Below, one piece after another: positions 23,783 to 31,914 of a stretch of 34,597 nt of DNA. A model generated the notes under the pieces. The model did not search any database. It was not told where the DNA came from and was given only the letters and a program-made list of their open reading frames with translations. The stretch spans positions 1 to 34,597 of the forward strand of contig JAETNQ010000036.1 in the NCBI GenBank assembly GCA_021772075.1. Direction: 5' to 3'. The DNA is from Lachnospiraceae bacterium. Lineage in GTDB: Bacteria > Bacillota > Clostridia > Lachnospirales > Lachnospiraceae. A program made the translations under genes and the position numbers. Numbering within the stretch: position 1 is the stretch's first letter; every line of letters starts with the position of its first letter.

Positions 23783-24898
23783 TTACGCATGCAGGAATAA
23801 ATACAACAGCATATAAACCCCGTTTGGAATACATATACATCCTGCCTTTATGAGAATGCTGAATTTTCTTTCCACAACCATCAGCCAAAATGCCGCCGCT
23901 CCTATCAGCACCACATTGAGGAAAACTACCATGGAAGTGCAGACGCCCGCCGTCATATTCGCCAACGCAAGAAGCGCCCACACAGCCGCCGGCTCCTTTT
24001 TCTTTCTTCGCTTTTTTTCTCCCGGGTTCCTCTCGTCCCCCTCGTCAAAAATCCACAGCAACAGCCATATCGTAACGGGAATGACAAAACTTGCCGCTAC
24101 CGCTTTTCCCTGCCATGTCCGCGTGAGGAAAAAGGTCTCATTCGTATAAATCGATACGTTTCCAAACATTTGAAAAAGCGCGATAAACACCATAAACAAG
24201 GCCAATCCTCCCTTGGTTTTCTCCTCCTTCCTCCGAAACAAATGTTTTCCGATCTCATAAAACACGATATAAGTCAGAGGAATCCATACAAAGGGCAGCA
24301 CGCTATGGGCTAGGATCGTCGTATGCAGCCCCGTCATTCTTCCGATATAAGCAATCCATATGGGCAGCACCGCCAGGGAATGCCTGATATCCAAAGAAGT
24401 CGTGCCGCCTGTATACGGAAGGATGCGGTACATCGTATTGCTCTGGACCGTCACCAGCGACTGCGCCACATACTCCGCATCGTCCCCGTCAAAAGATGTC
24501 AGCGTAAAAGCCTTGTACAGCTGCCAGGCAAGCAGGGCAAAAAATACCAGCCATCCCAGCCGCTCCCCCCACGTCATATCCATCATATCCAGACGCTGCC
24601 GGAGCACCCGCTCCCCCTTTCTGGCAGCCCACATACAGATTCCGATTCCGGCAGCCGCTGCCGCTGCCAGCAGCACAGTAAACCACCTTACCATTACCAG
24701 AAAACTATTGTATTCCACAAATAATATGCAGGGAACCGTTACCAGCCAGCAAAGCGGAAGCATAATCAAATATCCGGCAACCAGAGCCACCCCCGCATTC
24801 CTGTCCTTCTCAGGAATCCAGGGCATCGGGATCAATCCAATACAGAACGGAATGATAAACAGCCATAAAATCAAGCCGGGAATCGTAAATATTGTCAT
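23783..24898 (-). CDS. DUF6077-like membrane protein (GT-C type)
   Basis: The 371-aa polytopic protein has about nine membrane segments. TSFDGDDAEYVAQS, in the first large outer loop after the third or fourth segment, looks like the acidic catalytic motif of GT-C enzymes, and the pattern resembles DUF6077 proteins. It ends abruptly in a hydrophobic stretch (GVYMLLYLFLHA) just before a gene that could be its continuation in another frame. It leads the operon with the MBOAT and SGNH genes and could transfer a sugar or modify the glycan on the outer face. The ATG at 24898 has AAGGAG seven bases upstream and a promoter about 35 bp upstream. Confidence 0.72.
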   Translation of the reverse strand: MTIFTIPGLILWLFIIPFCIGLIPMPWIPEKDRNAGVALVAGYLIMLPLCWLVTVPCILFVEYNSFLVMVRWFTVLLAAAAAAGIGICMWAARKGERVLRQRLDMMDMTWGERLGWLVFFALLAWQLYKAFTLTSFDGDDAEYVAQSLVTVQSNTMYRILPYTGGTTSLDIRHSLAVLPIWIAYIGRMTGLHTTILAHSVLPFVWIPLTYIVFYEIGKHLFRRKEEKTKGGLALFMVFIALFQMFGNVSIYTNETFFLTRTWQGKAVAASFVIPVTIWLLLWIFDEGDERNPGEKKRRKKKEPAAVWALLALANMTAGVCTSMVVFLNVVLIGAAAFWLMVVERKFSILIKAGCICIPNGVYMLLYLFLHA

Positions 24899-24925
24899 TT
24901 CTTTTCTCCTTACTTAGTTTTCTAT

Positions 24926-24954
24926 AGTTTACCCCAATTCCCTTTATCTGTCCA
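24926..24954 (-). promoter_or_regulatory. Promoter for the membrane protein/MBOAT/SGNH operon
   Basis: On the minus strand TGGACA (24949-24954), a 17-nt spacer and TAAACT (24926-24931). The -35 is one half of the palindrome TGTCCATGGACA, which also holds the plus-strand -35. Confidence 0.6.
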
Positions 24955-24960
24955 TGGACA
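24949..24960. promoter_or_regulatory. Palindrome shared by divergent -35 elements
   Basis: TGTCCATGGACA is a perfect 12-bp palindrome whose two halves act as TGGACA -35 boxes in opposite directions, each 17 nt from its -10. A protein bound here could control both directions at once. Confidence 0.65.
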
Positions 24961-24983
24961 ATCCAATAATTCCATGTTAAAAT
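24955..24983 (+). promoter_or_regulatory. Promoter for the FAD oxidoreductase gene
   Basis: TGGACA (24955-24960), 17-nt spacer, TAAAAT (24978-24983). The leader to the ATG at 25041 is about 50 nt. Confidence 0.65.
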
Positions 24984-25040
24984 AATAGTAGTTATGCGCA
25001 AAAGCTAAGTCAAATACAACAGTTGAGAGGAATTTATTCG

Positions 25041-26636
25041 ATGAGAAAAGTACTTGTCATAGGCGCAGGCCCCGCCGGGCTTACCGCCGCTTATGAATTA
25101 TTAACCAACAGACAGCCCGGCAGTCCGGACGTGGACAATAATTATGAAGTAATCGTATTTGAAGAAAGCGAAGCCATGGGCGGCATATCCAAAACGGTAA
25201 ACCATAACGGCAACCGCATGGATATGGGCGGACACCGCTTTTTCTCCAGAGTTCCCGAAGTCAACGAATGGTGGGAAAAAATGCTCCCGGAACAGGGTTC
25301 CCCCACTTACGACGACATCCTTCTTCACCGGAAAATGCCTTTGGCCGCCGGAGGACCTAATCCCCAGAAGGAAGACAGGGTAATGTTGAACAGGAACCGG
25401 GTATCGCGTATTTATTTCAAAAAGAAATTTTTCGATTATCCGATCTCCATGAAATTCGAAACGCTCAAGGACATGGGACTGCTGACCACATTCCATGTTG
25501 TTTTCAGCTACCTGAAAACTTTAGTCCATAAAAGAAAAGAAAAGTCCTTGGAAGATTTTTATATCAACCGGTTCGGACAGAAGCTCTACTCTATGTTTTT
25601 TGAAAACTATACCGAAAACCTCTGGGGACGCCATCCAAGCGAAATCGCACCGGACTGGGGAGCGCAGAGAGTAAAGGGATTATCCATTTTCGCGATTGTC
25701 AAAGATATGCTTGCCAAGCTTCTGCCAAATAAGAAAAACCGGAAAGTAGAAACTTCCCTGATCGAGCAATTCAAATATCCGAAGTTCGGCCCCGGCCAGC
25801 TCTGGGATGTTACTGCGGAAGAGATCACCAAACTGGGCGGCAAAATACTAACCAACAGTAAAGTGGTTGGCTTTACCAAGGATGAGAACAATCACATTGT
25901 CTCCCTTACTTACGAGCATGACGGCGTTACCTCCACGATGGAAGGGGATATTTTCATCTCCTCCATGCCGGTCAAGGATCTGGTAGGAGGCATGAACGAC
26001 GTGCCGAAAAGGGCGGCCAAAATCGCCGCAGGACTTCCTTACCGGGATTACCGTACCCTCGGGGTGCTGGTGCCGAAGCTGAACCTGAAAAATAAAACAA
26101 AAATAAAAACAGTAGGCAATATCGTCCCTGACTGCTGGATCTATGTCCACGACAAGACCGTCAAGCTGGGCAGGATGCAGATCTATAACAACTGGTCGCC
26201 CTACATGATCAAAGACCTGAAGCACACTGTATGGGTAGGCTTGGAATATTTCTGCAACGAAGGGGACAAATACTGGAATATGTCCGACGAAAAATTCACC
26301 AAATTCGCCCTGCACGAAATGGTAAAAATGGGACTGATCAACAGCGCCTCCGAAGTGCTTGACACCCATTCGGAACGGGTGAAAAAAGCCTATCCGGCTT
26401 ACTTCGATACCTATAAATATATGGATCAGCTCATTGAATATCTGGATACCATCGACAACCTTTACTGCGTCGGCCGCAACGGGCAGCATAGGTATAACAA
26501 TATCGACCATTCCATGTGTACTTCTTTTGAAGCCGTAAAGAACATCAAAAACGGAATCCGCGACAGGAGCAATATCTGGAGCGTCAATACGGAAAAAGAA
26601 TACCATGAAGAAGCATCCACGAACGAAATGGAATAA
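25041..26636 (+). CDS. NAD(P)/FAD-dependent oxidoreductase, UDP-galactopyranose mutase-like
   Basis: The 531-aa soluble protein starts with the dinucleotide-binding motif [18 protein letters not shown] and has GGHRFFSR near residue 65, as in UGM-like and amine-oxidase-type flavoproteins of sugar pathways. [27 protein letters not shown] near the C terminus is the second FAD-contact region. It may rearrange or oxidise a nucleotide sugar or lipid-linked sugar for the glycan; a true Glf is shorter (about 370-400 aa), so that name is not given. The ATG at 25041 has AGAGG ten bases upstream and its own promoter. It is the only long plus-strand gene in the right half and ends in a clear terminator. 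Confidence 0.82.
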   Translation: MRKVLVIGAGPAGLTAAYELLTNRQPGSPDVDNNYEVIVFEESEAMGGISKTVNHNGNRMDMGGHRFFSRVPEVNEWWEKMLPEQGSPTYDDILLHRKMPLAAGGPNPQKEDRVMLNRNRVSRIYFKKKFFDYPISMKFETLKDMGLLTTFHVVFSYLKTLVHKRKEKSLEDFYINRFGQKLYSMFFENYTENLWGRHPSEIAPDWGAQRVKGLSIFAIVKDMLAKLLPNKKNRKVETSLIEQFKYPKFGPGQLWDVTAEEITKLGGKILTNSKVVGFTKDENNHIVSLTYEHDGVTSTMEGDIFISSMPVKDLVGGMNDVPKRAAKIAAGLPYRDYRTLGVLVPKLNLKNKTKIKTVGNIVPDCWIYVHDKTVKLGRMQIYNNWSPYMIKDLKHTVWVGLEYFCNEGDKYWNMSDEKFTKFALHEMVKMGLINSASEVLDTHSERVKKAYPAYFDTYKYMDQLIEYLDTIDNLYCVGRNGQHRYNNIDHSMCTSFEAVKNIKNGIRDRSNIWSVNTEKEYHEEASTNEME

Positions 26637-26651
26637 AAGAACCAAACAAAC

Positions 26652-26687
26652 AATATGCCGTTTCCCTACAAGGAACGGCATATTTTC
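26652..26687. terminator. Terminator after the FAD oxidoreductase gene
   Basis: AATATGCCGTT (26652-26662) pairs with AACGGCATATT (26674-26684), followed by TTC. It lies between two convergent genes, 15 bp beyond the plus-strand stop and 15 bp before the minus-strand stop at 26700, and may serve both. Confidence 0.75.
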
Positions 26688-26699
26688 ACTTCCCGAGAT

Positions 26700-27680
26700 T
26701 TATTTTTTAAACATGGACTGCCTCGCCCCATGGGCGGCTCCCCGGTTTTTCAGCACATCGTCCACCGCATCCATGCGCAGCCCGGCATCGATAAAGTCAC
26801 AATGTTTGCAGAACGGATAATTCTGCCTTCCGGTCTGAATCGCCTCCCGCAGGATCCTGTACTTTTTACTGTTCCAGCCTTCTTTCAAAGGCGTTTCATG
26901 CAGATCCGCCAGATCCGTCACTTCAAAATTATCACAGCAGCAAATGCCCAGCTTCCCGTTCGGCATAATCCACATATCCGTATACGGCATCAGACAGGTT
27001 TCTTTTATGATCTTCCCCGTCGTCTGCTTATTCGGCGCGCTGCCCGCCCGGTTCGTCAGCACTTCCTTCAAATAGCGCATCTGGATCAGAATGTCCACAT
27101 CCTTGAATTCATCAGGATGATCCAAAATATATTTATAAATCACCTGAATATTTTTATGCAGTTTCATATCCAGGCAGTAATTGTTGATAATCAGCTGATT
27201 CACATAGGGTACTACTGCTTTCACTTTATCCACATCCAGCAGAAGCCCGTTGGTTGACATAAAAATAAACGCCTCAGGAAGCTTCTCCCTTGCATACTTA
27301 TGGAATTCCACGATACGGGTATCCAGCCACGGCTCGTTATTGCCGTACATCGTCAGATGCCCCTTGTAATTCCAGTCCGCCAGCTGGTCGATAATGCTGT
27401 AAAAAAGCTCGTCCTCCATTCTCTTATAAGGCCGTTTTTCCGCATTTTTATTCGCTGTGCAGAACTCGCAGGTGCTGTTGCAGCGGTTGATCGTTTCCAA
27501 GTTCACCACTAAAGGCTGGGGTGCTTCTTTCGCTTTCATAAAATAATCTATATAATTCTTCTGCAATTTCCTTCTCGCCACGAACTGCAGCTTCAAATAA
27601 CTTTCGCTGGACAACATAGGAAAATATTTTCTTGCGTTCCACCCCAGGCGCCCCAAAAAATTGTGTATTCTAACCGGCAT
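26700..27680 (-). CDS. Radical SAM/SPASM protein
   Basis: The 326-aa protein has the 4Fe-4S motif CNSTCEFC (Cys pattern CX3CX2C, near residue 67). GNNEPWLD and FMSTNGLLL follow as typical radical SAM strands. A C-terminal SPASM-like region (KLGICCCDNFE and later FCKHCDF) may bind a further cluster. No membrane segment is seen. Members act on peptides, sugars or cofactors; the substrate cannot be read here. The ATG at 27680 has AAGGAGG nine bases upstream and its own promoter. Its place beside the flavoprotein suggests both modify a precursor of the surface glycan, as inference. Confidence 0.85.
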   Translation of the reverse strand: MPVRIHNFLGRLGWNARKYFPMLSSESYLKLQFVARRKLQKNYIDYFMKAKEAPQPLVVNLETINRCNSTCEFCTANKNAEKRPYKRMEDELFYSIIDQLADWNYKGHLTMYGNNEPWLDTRIVEFHKYAREKLPEAFIFMSTNGLLLDVDKVKAVVPYVNQLIINNYCLDMKLHKNIQVIYKYILDHPDEFKDVDILIQMRYLKEVLTNRAGSAPNKQTTGKIIKETCLMPYTDMWIMPNGKLGICCCDNFEVTDLADLHETPLKEGWNSKKYRILREAIQTGRQNYPFCKHCDFIDAGLRMDAVDDVLKNRGAAHGARQSMFKK

Positions 27681-27723
27681 TGGCTACTGCCTCCTTTTTT
27701 CATTGTTTCTGTTACCGCTATTT

Positions 27724-27752
27724 ATATTATCATTGAATAGGGATGCGGTCAA
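27724..27752 (-). promoter_or_regulatory. Promoter for the radical SAM gene
   Basis: On the minus strand TTGACC (27747-27752), 17-nt spacer, TAATAT (27724-27729), about 45 bp upstream of the ATG. Confidence 0.65.
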
Positions 27753-27797
27753 GGCCGGGTTTTCACATGGATTCCCATATGCTAAAATGATTTCTAC

Positions 27798-27826
27798 TTG
27801 TCATCCCAACAGCAATATGCTATACT
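27798..27826 (+). promoter_or_regulatory. Antitoxin RNA promoter, copy 1
   Basis: TTGTCA (27798-27803), 17-nt spacer, TATACT (27821-27826): a strong sigma-A promoter with no reading frame and ribosome site after it. Confidence 0.8.
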
Positions 27827-27832
27827 ATCCAT

Positions 27833-27930
27833 ACAAAAGGAAAAGCAACCGCCCGCAAAACGGTTGACCTCCCAGCGTGGTTATAAGCCTACTTGTACCG
27901 GGTCAAGTAACAAGGTAGGCTTATTTATTT
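27833..27930 (+). ncRNA. Antisense antitoxin RNA, copy 1
   Basis: The predicted RNA runs from the promoter at 27798-27826 to a hairpin (ATAAGCCTAC with GTAGGCTTAT, 27883-27924) followed by TTTATTT. It is complementary to the 3' end of the toxin mRNA, including its stop codon and terminator, as in TxpA/RatA-type systems. Its own first hairpin, CAACCG with CGGTTG (27846-27866), is the mirror of the toxin mRNA terminator. Confidence 0.72.
27835..27866 (-). terminator. Toxin mRNA terminator, copy 1
   Basis: On the minus strand CAACCG and CGGTTG form a stem followed by CTTTTCCTTTT. It puts the end of the toxin mRNA inside the antitoxin gene. Confidence 0.65.
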
Positions 27931-28020
27931 GCGCTTTTCCCTACTGTCTAAGTAGGCAAGCAGCGCCATCAGGAAGTTACCAGCTAAAAATAACAAACTT
28001 AAAACATGGTATGTATCCAT
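27925..28020 (-). CDS. 31-aa hydrophobic peptide, holin-like type I toxin, copy 1
   Basis: The ATG at 28020 has GGGAGG eight bases upstream and gives 31 residues: a short polar start (MDTYHV), one membrane segment (LSLLFLAGNFLMALLAYL) and a charged tail (DSREKRK). This is the form of small holin-like/TxpA-type toxins of Firmicutes, which insert into the cell membrane. The leader of about 125 nt contains CCTCCC, which can pair with the GGGAGG of the ribosome site, as in known type I toxins with a hidden start. The 3' end overlaps the antisense RNA. The peptide is identical to copy 2, the only codon change being synonymous. Confidence 0.78.
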   Translation of the reverse strand: MDTYHVLSLLFLAGNFLMALLAYLDSREKRK

Positions 28021-28144
28021 CTGCGCCACCTCCCTCTTTCTGTATTTCCTCTGAAGGGATTAATGCCGACTGGCACAGCGGCGATTGCCGCTTCCGAAAG
28101 CCGGGAGGCTGCCACCTTGCAACACGATTGTTTCCTTGCTGACT

Positions 28145-28173
28145 ATTCTACTATATTCCGCTTTTCTAAAAAA
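28145..28173 (-). promoter_or_regulatory. Toxin promoter, copy 1
   Basis: On the minus strand TAGAAT (28145-28150) lies 17 nt from TTTTTT; a TTGTTT lies 3 nt further away (20-nt spacing). Copy 2 has TTGTTT at exactly 17, so copy 1 may be weaker. Confidence 0.45.
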
Positions 28174-28247
28174 CAACGATTCTTCATGTGACATTTAGTC
28201 CAATCCTATTGAAGCAATGGAATTCCATTTTACAAAGTTTTTCTCAC

Positions 28248-28276
28248 TTGTCATCCCAACAACAATATGTTATACT
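28248..28276 (+). promoter_or_regulatory. Antitoxin RNA promoter, copy 2
   Basis: TTGTCA (28248-28253), 17-nt spacer, TATACT (28271-28276), the same boxes as copy 1. Confidence 0.8.
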
Positions 28277-28282
28277 ATCCAT

Positions 28283-28385
28283 ACAAAAGGGAAAACAACC
28301 GTCCGCAAAGCGGTTGACCTCCCGGTTTAGGTATATAAGCCTACCTGAGTACGGTCAAGTAAACAAGGTAGGCTTATTTATTTGC
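28283..28385 (+). ncRNA. Antisense antitoxin RNA, copy 2
   Basis: Runs from the promoter at 28248-28276 to a hairpin (ATAAGCCTACC with GGTAGGCTTAT, ending 28377) and TTTATTT. The terminator loop differs from copy 1 by several bases and a few insertions while the stem is kept, so each RNA may act best on its own toxin mRNA. Confidence 0.72.
28285..28316 (-). terminator. Toxin mRNA terminator, copy 2
   Basis: On the minus strand CAACCG pairs with CGGTTG (28296-28316), followed by TTTTCCCTTTT. Confidence 0.65.
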
Positions 28386-28473
28386 GCTTTTCCCTACTGT
28401 CTAAGTAGGCAAGCAGCGCCATCAGGAAGTTACCAGCTAAAAATAACAAACTCAAAACATGGTATGTATCCAT
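28378..28473 (-). CDS. 31-aa hydrophobic peptide, holin-like type I toxin, copy 2
   Basis: Same 31-residue product as copy 1: polar start, one membrane segment and basic tail, from the ATG at 28473 with GGGAGG eight bases upstream. One codon differs silently (TTG for TTA, Leu7). Amino-acid identity with a drifting antitoxin loop suggests the peptide is under selection or that the duplication is recent. It is too short for standard gene callers and is easily missed. Confidence 0.78.
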   Translation of the reverse strand: MDTYHVLSLLFLAGNFLMALLAYLDSREKRK

Positions 28474-28597
28474 CTGCGCCACCTCCCTCTTTCTGTATTT
28501 CCTCTGAAAGGATTAATGCCGACTGGCACAGCGGCGATTGCCGCTTCCGAAAGCCGGGAGGCTGCCACCTTGCAACACGATTGTTTCCTTGCTGACT

Positions 28598-28626
28598 ATT
28601 CTACTATATTCCGGTTTTCTAAACAA
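28598..28626 (-). promoter_or_regulatory. Toxin promoter, copy 2
   Basis: On the minus strand TTGTTT (28621-28626), 17-nt spacer, TAGAAT (28598-28603). Confidence 0.55.
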
Positions 28627-28692
28627 TAATTATCCATGTGACATTTAGTCCAATCCCGTTTCATAACCATCCTTCCCAACGCTTCCGGCCTC

Positions 28693-30120
28693 TTACAAAT
28701 AATACCCCAAAAACCGGTTAAACAGGCTGTATGCAAATGCCGTCAGGACATACAGCATCACGCAGCAGCAGATGATTTTTCCGATCACAGGCCGTATCAT
28801 ATCGAACAGCCGGCATAGTTTTCCTATCCCCAGCGTGACCAAGTACATAAATGGAATCAGGATCGGCAGGATATACCTTCCCTGGGGCTGGAATTCCCAC
28901 GTATAGGAGTAAAAAATGCATAAGCCGATCGTAATCGCACAAGCCAGCGCCATGCATATATAAAAGGCCGCCCTGTACCTCTCGTCCCATTCCGTTTTTT
29001 TCCATTCCGCCTCTTCCCGCTGCCCCTTTCCGCATGCCGCCCTGATCCTTTCCACCGGAAGGAAGGCCGCTATGCATCCGACAATCCAAAGCCTTTTATA
29101 ATAAATATAAATCAGGCCATGGGTAGGAATAATCATCGGCCCGAACATGGCGATAAAGCTGTCTCTCATCAATGTGATATATCCCGTATCAAACAGCATC
29201 TCCCTCAGGCTCTTTCCTGCATTCTGGTAAGTAAATCTCGTTAAAGGATTGTACTCCTCGGTGGCCGTTAAAATCGCGCAGTCCCTTCTGGCATTCATGG
29301 CGATAATATCCCCATGGTAAAGAACAGCATTCCGCGCAAACCACCATCCGATCCCCAAAAGAACGAACAGGGAAATATAAAAACCTTTCCGAAGCAACGG
29401 TTTCCATTCCACCCGGATTCCCCTTTCAAAATGAATATAACGGACCAGGAAGATCAGCATCGCCGCCAGTATCATTCCATAGGCATTATAATATGACATG
29501 GCGCACAGCACGATCCCTGCGGAGAGCAAAATACATCCCTTCCTGTCAAAGTCCGTCCTTCTTGCCCTGAGCAGCGCATAGAAAATAATCGCCACCGACA
29601 GCATCGCCATGGAATCCGTATTCACATAGGAATGGATAAAAATATTCTGCGGCAGGAATACCACCAACAACGTAAACGTCCACTGGATATAAGGATTTCT
29701 CCATGCTTCTTTCGCCGTCCGGCGGACAAAATAAGCCATCAGGACGCCGAAACAGACATTGACCATGCGCGCCGCCAGCAGAAGCGTACCGCTATCTTCC
29801 GTAAACAGTTTCAAAAAACGGAGCAAAAATCCTTGGATAATATAAGTCAGCATCGGCTGAAAAGCATAAGACGCGCCATATCCCGCCAAGATCACTTCCG
29901 GGTCAGCCCCATGGGGCAGTACGCCATGGCGGCATATGTAATCCACTACCTTAAAACGGTTGATTTCATCCGGCGGGTCGCCAAAAGGCTGCACCACCGC
30001 AAAACATGTAATGGAAGCGAACACAAGCAGATAAAAGATAATCTCCGCCGCCAGCTCCAGCTTTCCGCTTTTATTCTTCTGCCGCTCATCTTTTCCCATC
30101 CGGTTATTTTTTCTCTCCAT
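28693..30120 (-). CDS. Polytopic GT-C-like membrane protein (DUF2142/GT39-like)
   Basis: The 475-aa protein has about ten to twelve membrane segments. GDPPDEINRFKVVDYICRHGVLP, right after the first segment, looks like the outer-face acidic motif of GT-C enzymes that use a lipid-phosphate sugar, and a second loop holds TATEEYNPLTRFTYQ. It most resembles DUF2142 and GT39-type proteins. It is the last of four genes in the operon led by a GtrB-like GT2, so it may add a side-chain sugar outside the membrane. The ATG follows directly on the stop of the gene upstream, with GGGAG four bases before it. Donor and acceptor unknown. Confidence 0.75.
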   Translation of the reverse strand: MERKNNRMGKDERQKNKSGKLELAAEIIFYLLVFASITCFAVVQPFGDPPDEINRFKVVDYICRHGVLPHGADPEVILAGYGASYAFQPMLTYIIQGFLLRFLKLFTEDSGTLLLAARMVNVCFGVLMAYFVRRTAKEAWRNPYIQWTFTLLVVFLPQNIFIHSYVNTDSMAMLSVAIIFYALLRARRTDFDRKGCILLSAGIVLCAMSYYNAYGMILAAMLIFLVRYIHFERGIRVEWKPLLRKGFYISLFVLLGIGWWFARNAVLYHGDIIAMNARRDCAILTATEEYNPLTRFTYQNAGKSLREMLFDTGYITLMRDSFIAMFGPMIIPTHGLIYIYYKRLWIVGCIAAFLPVERIRAACGKGQREEAEWKKTEWDERYRAAFYICMALACAITIGLCIFYSYTWEFQPQGRYILPILIPFMYLVTLGIGKLCRLFDMIRPVIGKIICCCVMLYVLTAFAYSLFNRFLGYYL

Positions 30121-31914
30121 CTATCTCCCTGCCCTTCCTCCATCTGCCATACCGCCCTCGGGGCAATATACATAAACTGCATAAGGAGCCCCTTCCGGCT
30201 CATAGGCTTTCACCAGGCATAGCCCCGCCTCTCCTGCGTTACTCAGTTCAAACCGGGAGAAAATATAGCTCCCCCCCAGATCCGCAAATGCCCCCGTATC
30301 GATATAAATGTCTTTATCCTCCACTGTAAAAGACTTAAACTGGCTCACTACGGACAGATCCGTTCCCGAATATAGATAAGCCCTGGCTCCCCAATCGTCA
30401 TAATAAACCCGGCTGGCCTCCACCCGCTCCAAAGCAGGAGCAATAATCCTGCGGAAATCTTCCTTATAACTTTGCGGATAAAAGCCGAGGTACCCGTCCA
30501 ATGTAGCGATTCCGTTATACTCCAGCACCGCCGGATGAAAACCATAAGCAGCCGACCATTCCCCCGCATAACCGATATCCTGCTTGATCTGTTCAAACAG
30601 TCCGCAGGAGTAAAACTCCTGGAAATTCATTTCATCGGCTTCTTTTCCCTTTAACAGTTCCAGTGCCTTATTCTTGCAGGTAAAAAACAAATCATTATAC
30701 CTGGAAGGAGCCAAAAGGATCACGGCCGCCGCCGCCAAAGCCAGTACATTCGCGGCCCACCGACTCCCGCGCCGGAGCCATTCTTTTCCTTCCATGCCGA
30801 AAGAATACGCATACATCCTCTGCAAAATCATAAAAAACGCCCCATACCAGAGAAAAGGACTGAAAAATACAGTGCGGTTGAACTGGAAGCCCTTCAATGG
30901 AGGCAGAAGCGTTTCCACCGCCCGGCGGAACGCCCCCCAATTATAAATGCCGTATACCGCGCTGTTAAATACCAGAAGCAGCATCAGCAGATTATAGACA
31001 TCATGGAAAATCTCCTTATATTTCCGCTCCGCTGCATACTTTCCGTTCAAGTAAAAAAAATAGCCCGCGCAAACCCATAGAACCAGCTTATCGTGGACGC
31101 TCTCGGCATGGAACATGCCATGCAGCCATACGTCCGCGCTCTGGGCAGCGATCTCCCGCCATCCCAGATCCGCCTCCACTATAGTAGAGCGGATCGTTTC
31201 CACACCGCCAAAAAGCATGACATAAAATAAGCGATATTCGAAAACCACATATCCAAACCCCAGAACAACCAAAGCAGCCATCAAAGATACCGGCGCTTTC
31301 CTGTCCCTGATACCCAGCCAGATGATCCCGGCCAGAAGATAAGCCAGAATAAAAAAACCATGATAGGAAAAATAGGATAAAAAGGGATAGCAGAATAATA
31401 AGACATATAGCTTTGCAGACGGCTTCCTGTAGATCCGCAGCAGAAGATATAAAGCCAATGGGATGGATGCAAAGGGAATGCCAAAAGCGGGAAATAAATT
31501 TAAAACCCCGTAGCAGAACCCAAACATGGCCGCCATCGGCTTATACTTCGCAAAATCCTCCCCATACCATTCCCTGGCCAGCATCCAGACAGACGCCAAA
31601 GATATCGCCACTTTCAGCAAATAACCGATAATATAGGCCGCAAAAGAGGGAAAGAAAAAATAAAGAAGCGTATAAAGGGACAGTTCCGAGGGCAGATTAT
31701 CCCTCGTAACCCCGCCTAAAAAAGGCACATCCACGCCATGGGAGAAAAAACTGCCCGTATTTTTCAACATCCCGAACTGCGCCATAAACAGATCCAGATT
31801 ATCATGCACCGCAACATAACTGCTTTCTCCGAAAACAGCATAGACTGCGGAAACGGACACAAAAAATGCCCCTATAAAAATAACGTACCATTTACCGACT
31901 ATCTTTTTCTTCAT
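30121..31914 (-). CDS. Polytopic membrane protein, DUF6044-like
   Basis: The 597-aa protein has about ten membrane segments followed by a soluble domain of about 180 residues (from EADEMNFQEFYSCGLFEQI on). YVAVHDNLDLFMAQFGML, just after the first segment, is a likely acidic active-site loop in the GT-C manner; the sequence resembles DUF6044 proteins. The start overlaps the stop of the gene upstream as ATGA, and its stop touches the start of the next gene, so the three are translated together. It probably works on the outer face in glycan assembly. No frameshift is seen. Confidence 0.72.
   Translation of the reverse strand: MKKKIVGKWYVIFIGAFFVSVSAVYAVFGESSYVAVHDNLDLFMAQFGMLKNTGSFFSHGVDVPFLGGVTRDNLPSELSLYTLLYFFFPSFAAYIIGYLLKVAISLASVWMLAREWYGEDFAKYKPMAAMFGFCYGVLNLFPAFGIPFASIPLALYLLLRIYRKPSAKLYVLLFCYPFLSYFSYHGFFILAYLLAGIIWLGIRDRKAPVSLMAALVVLGFGYVVFEYRLFYVMLFGGVETIRSTIVEADLGWREIAAQSADVWLHGMFHAESVHDKLVLWVCAGYFFYLNGKYAAERKYKEIFHDVYNLLMLLLVFNSAVYGIYNWGAFRRAVETLLPPLKGFQFNRTVFFSPFLWYGAFFMILQRMYAYSFGMEGKEWLRRGSRWAANVLALAAAAVILLAPSRYNDLFFTCKNKALELLKGKEADEMNFQEFYSCGLFEQIKQDIGYAGEWSAAYGFHPAVLEYNGIATLDGYLGFYPQSYKEDFRRIIAPALERVEASRVYYDDWGARAYLYSGTDLSVVSQFKSFTVEDKDIYIDTGAFADLGGSYIFSRFELSNAGEAGLCLVKAYEPEGAPYAVYVYCPEGGMADGGRAGR

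Larger units (their letters stand above)
27797..28206. repeat. Tandem repeat copy 1: type I toxin-antitoxin module
   Basis: This 410-bp unit is repeated at 28247-28656 with small differences, and holds an antisense RNA gene (plus) and a small toxin gene (minus). The two copies account for the 1-kb stretch 27681-28692, which has no larger gene. Confidence 0.9.
28247..28656. repeat. Tandem repeat copy 2: type I toxin-antitoxin module
   Basis: Second copy of the 410-bp unit, 40 bp after copy 1, same orientation. Differences include the loop of the antitoxin terminator and the toxin -35 region. Confidence 0.9.

Noticed and set aside
27798-28142. Plus-strand reading frame over the toxin-antitoxin copy
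   Set aside because: It begins upstream of the strong antitoxin promoter boxes, has no ribosome site and ignores the internal terminator.
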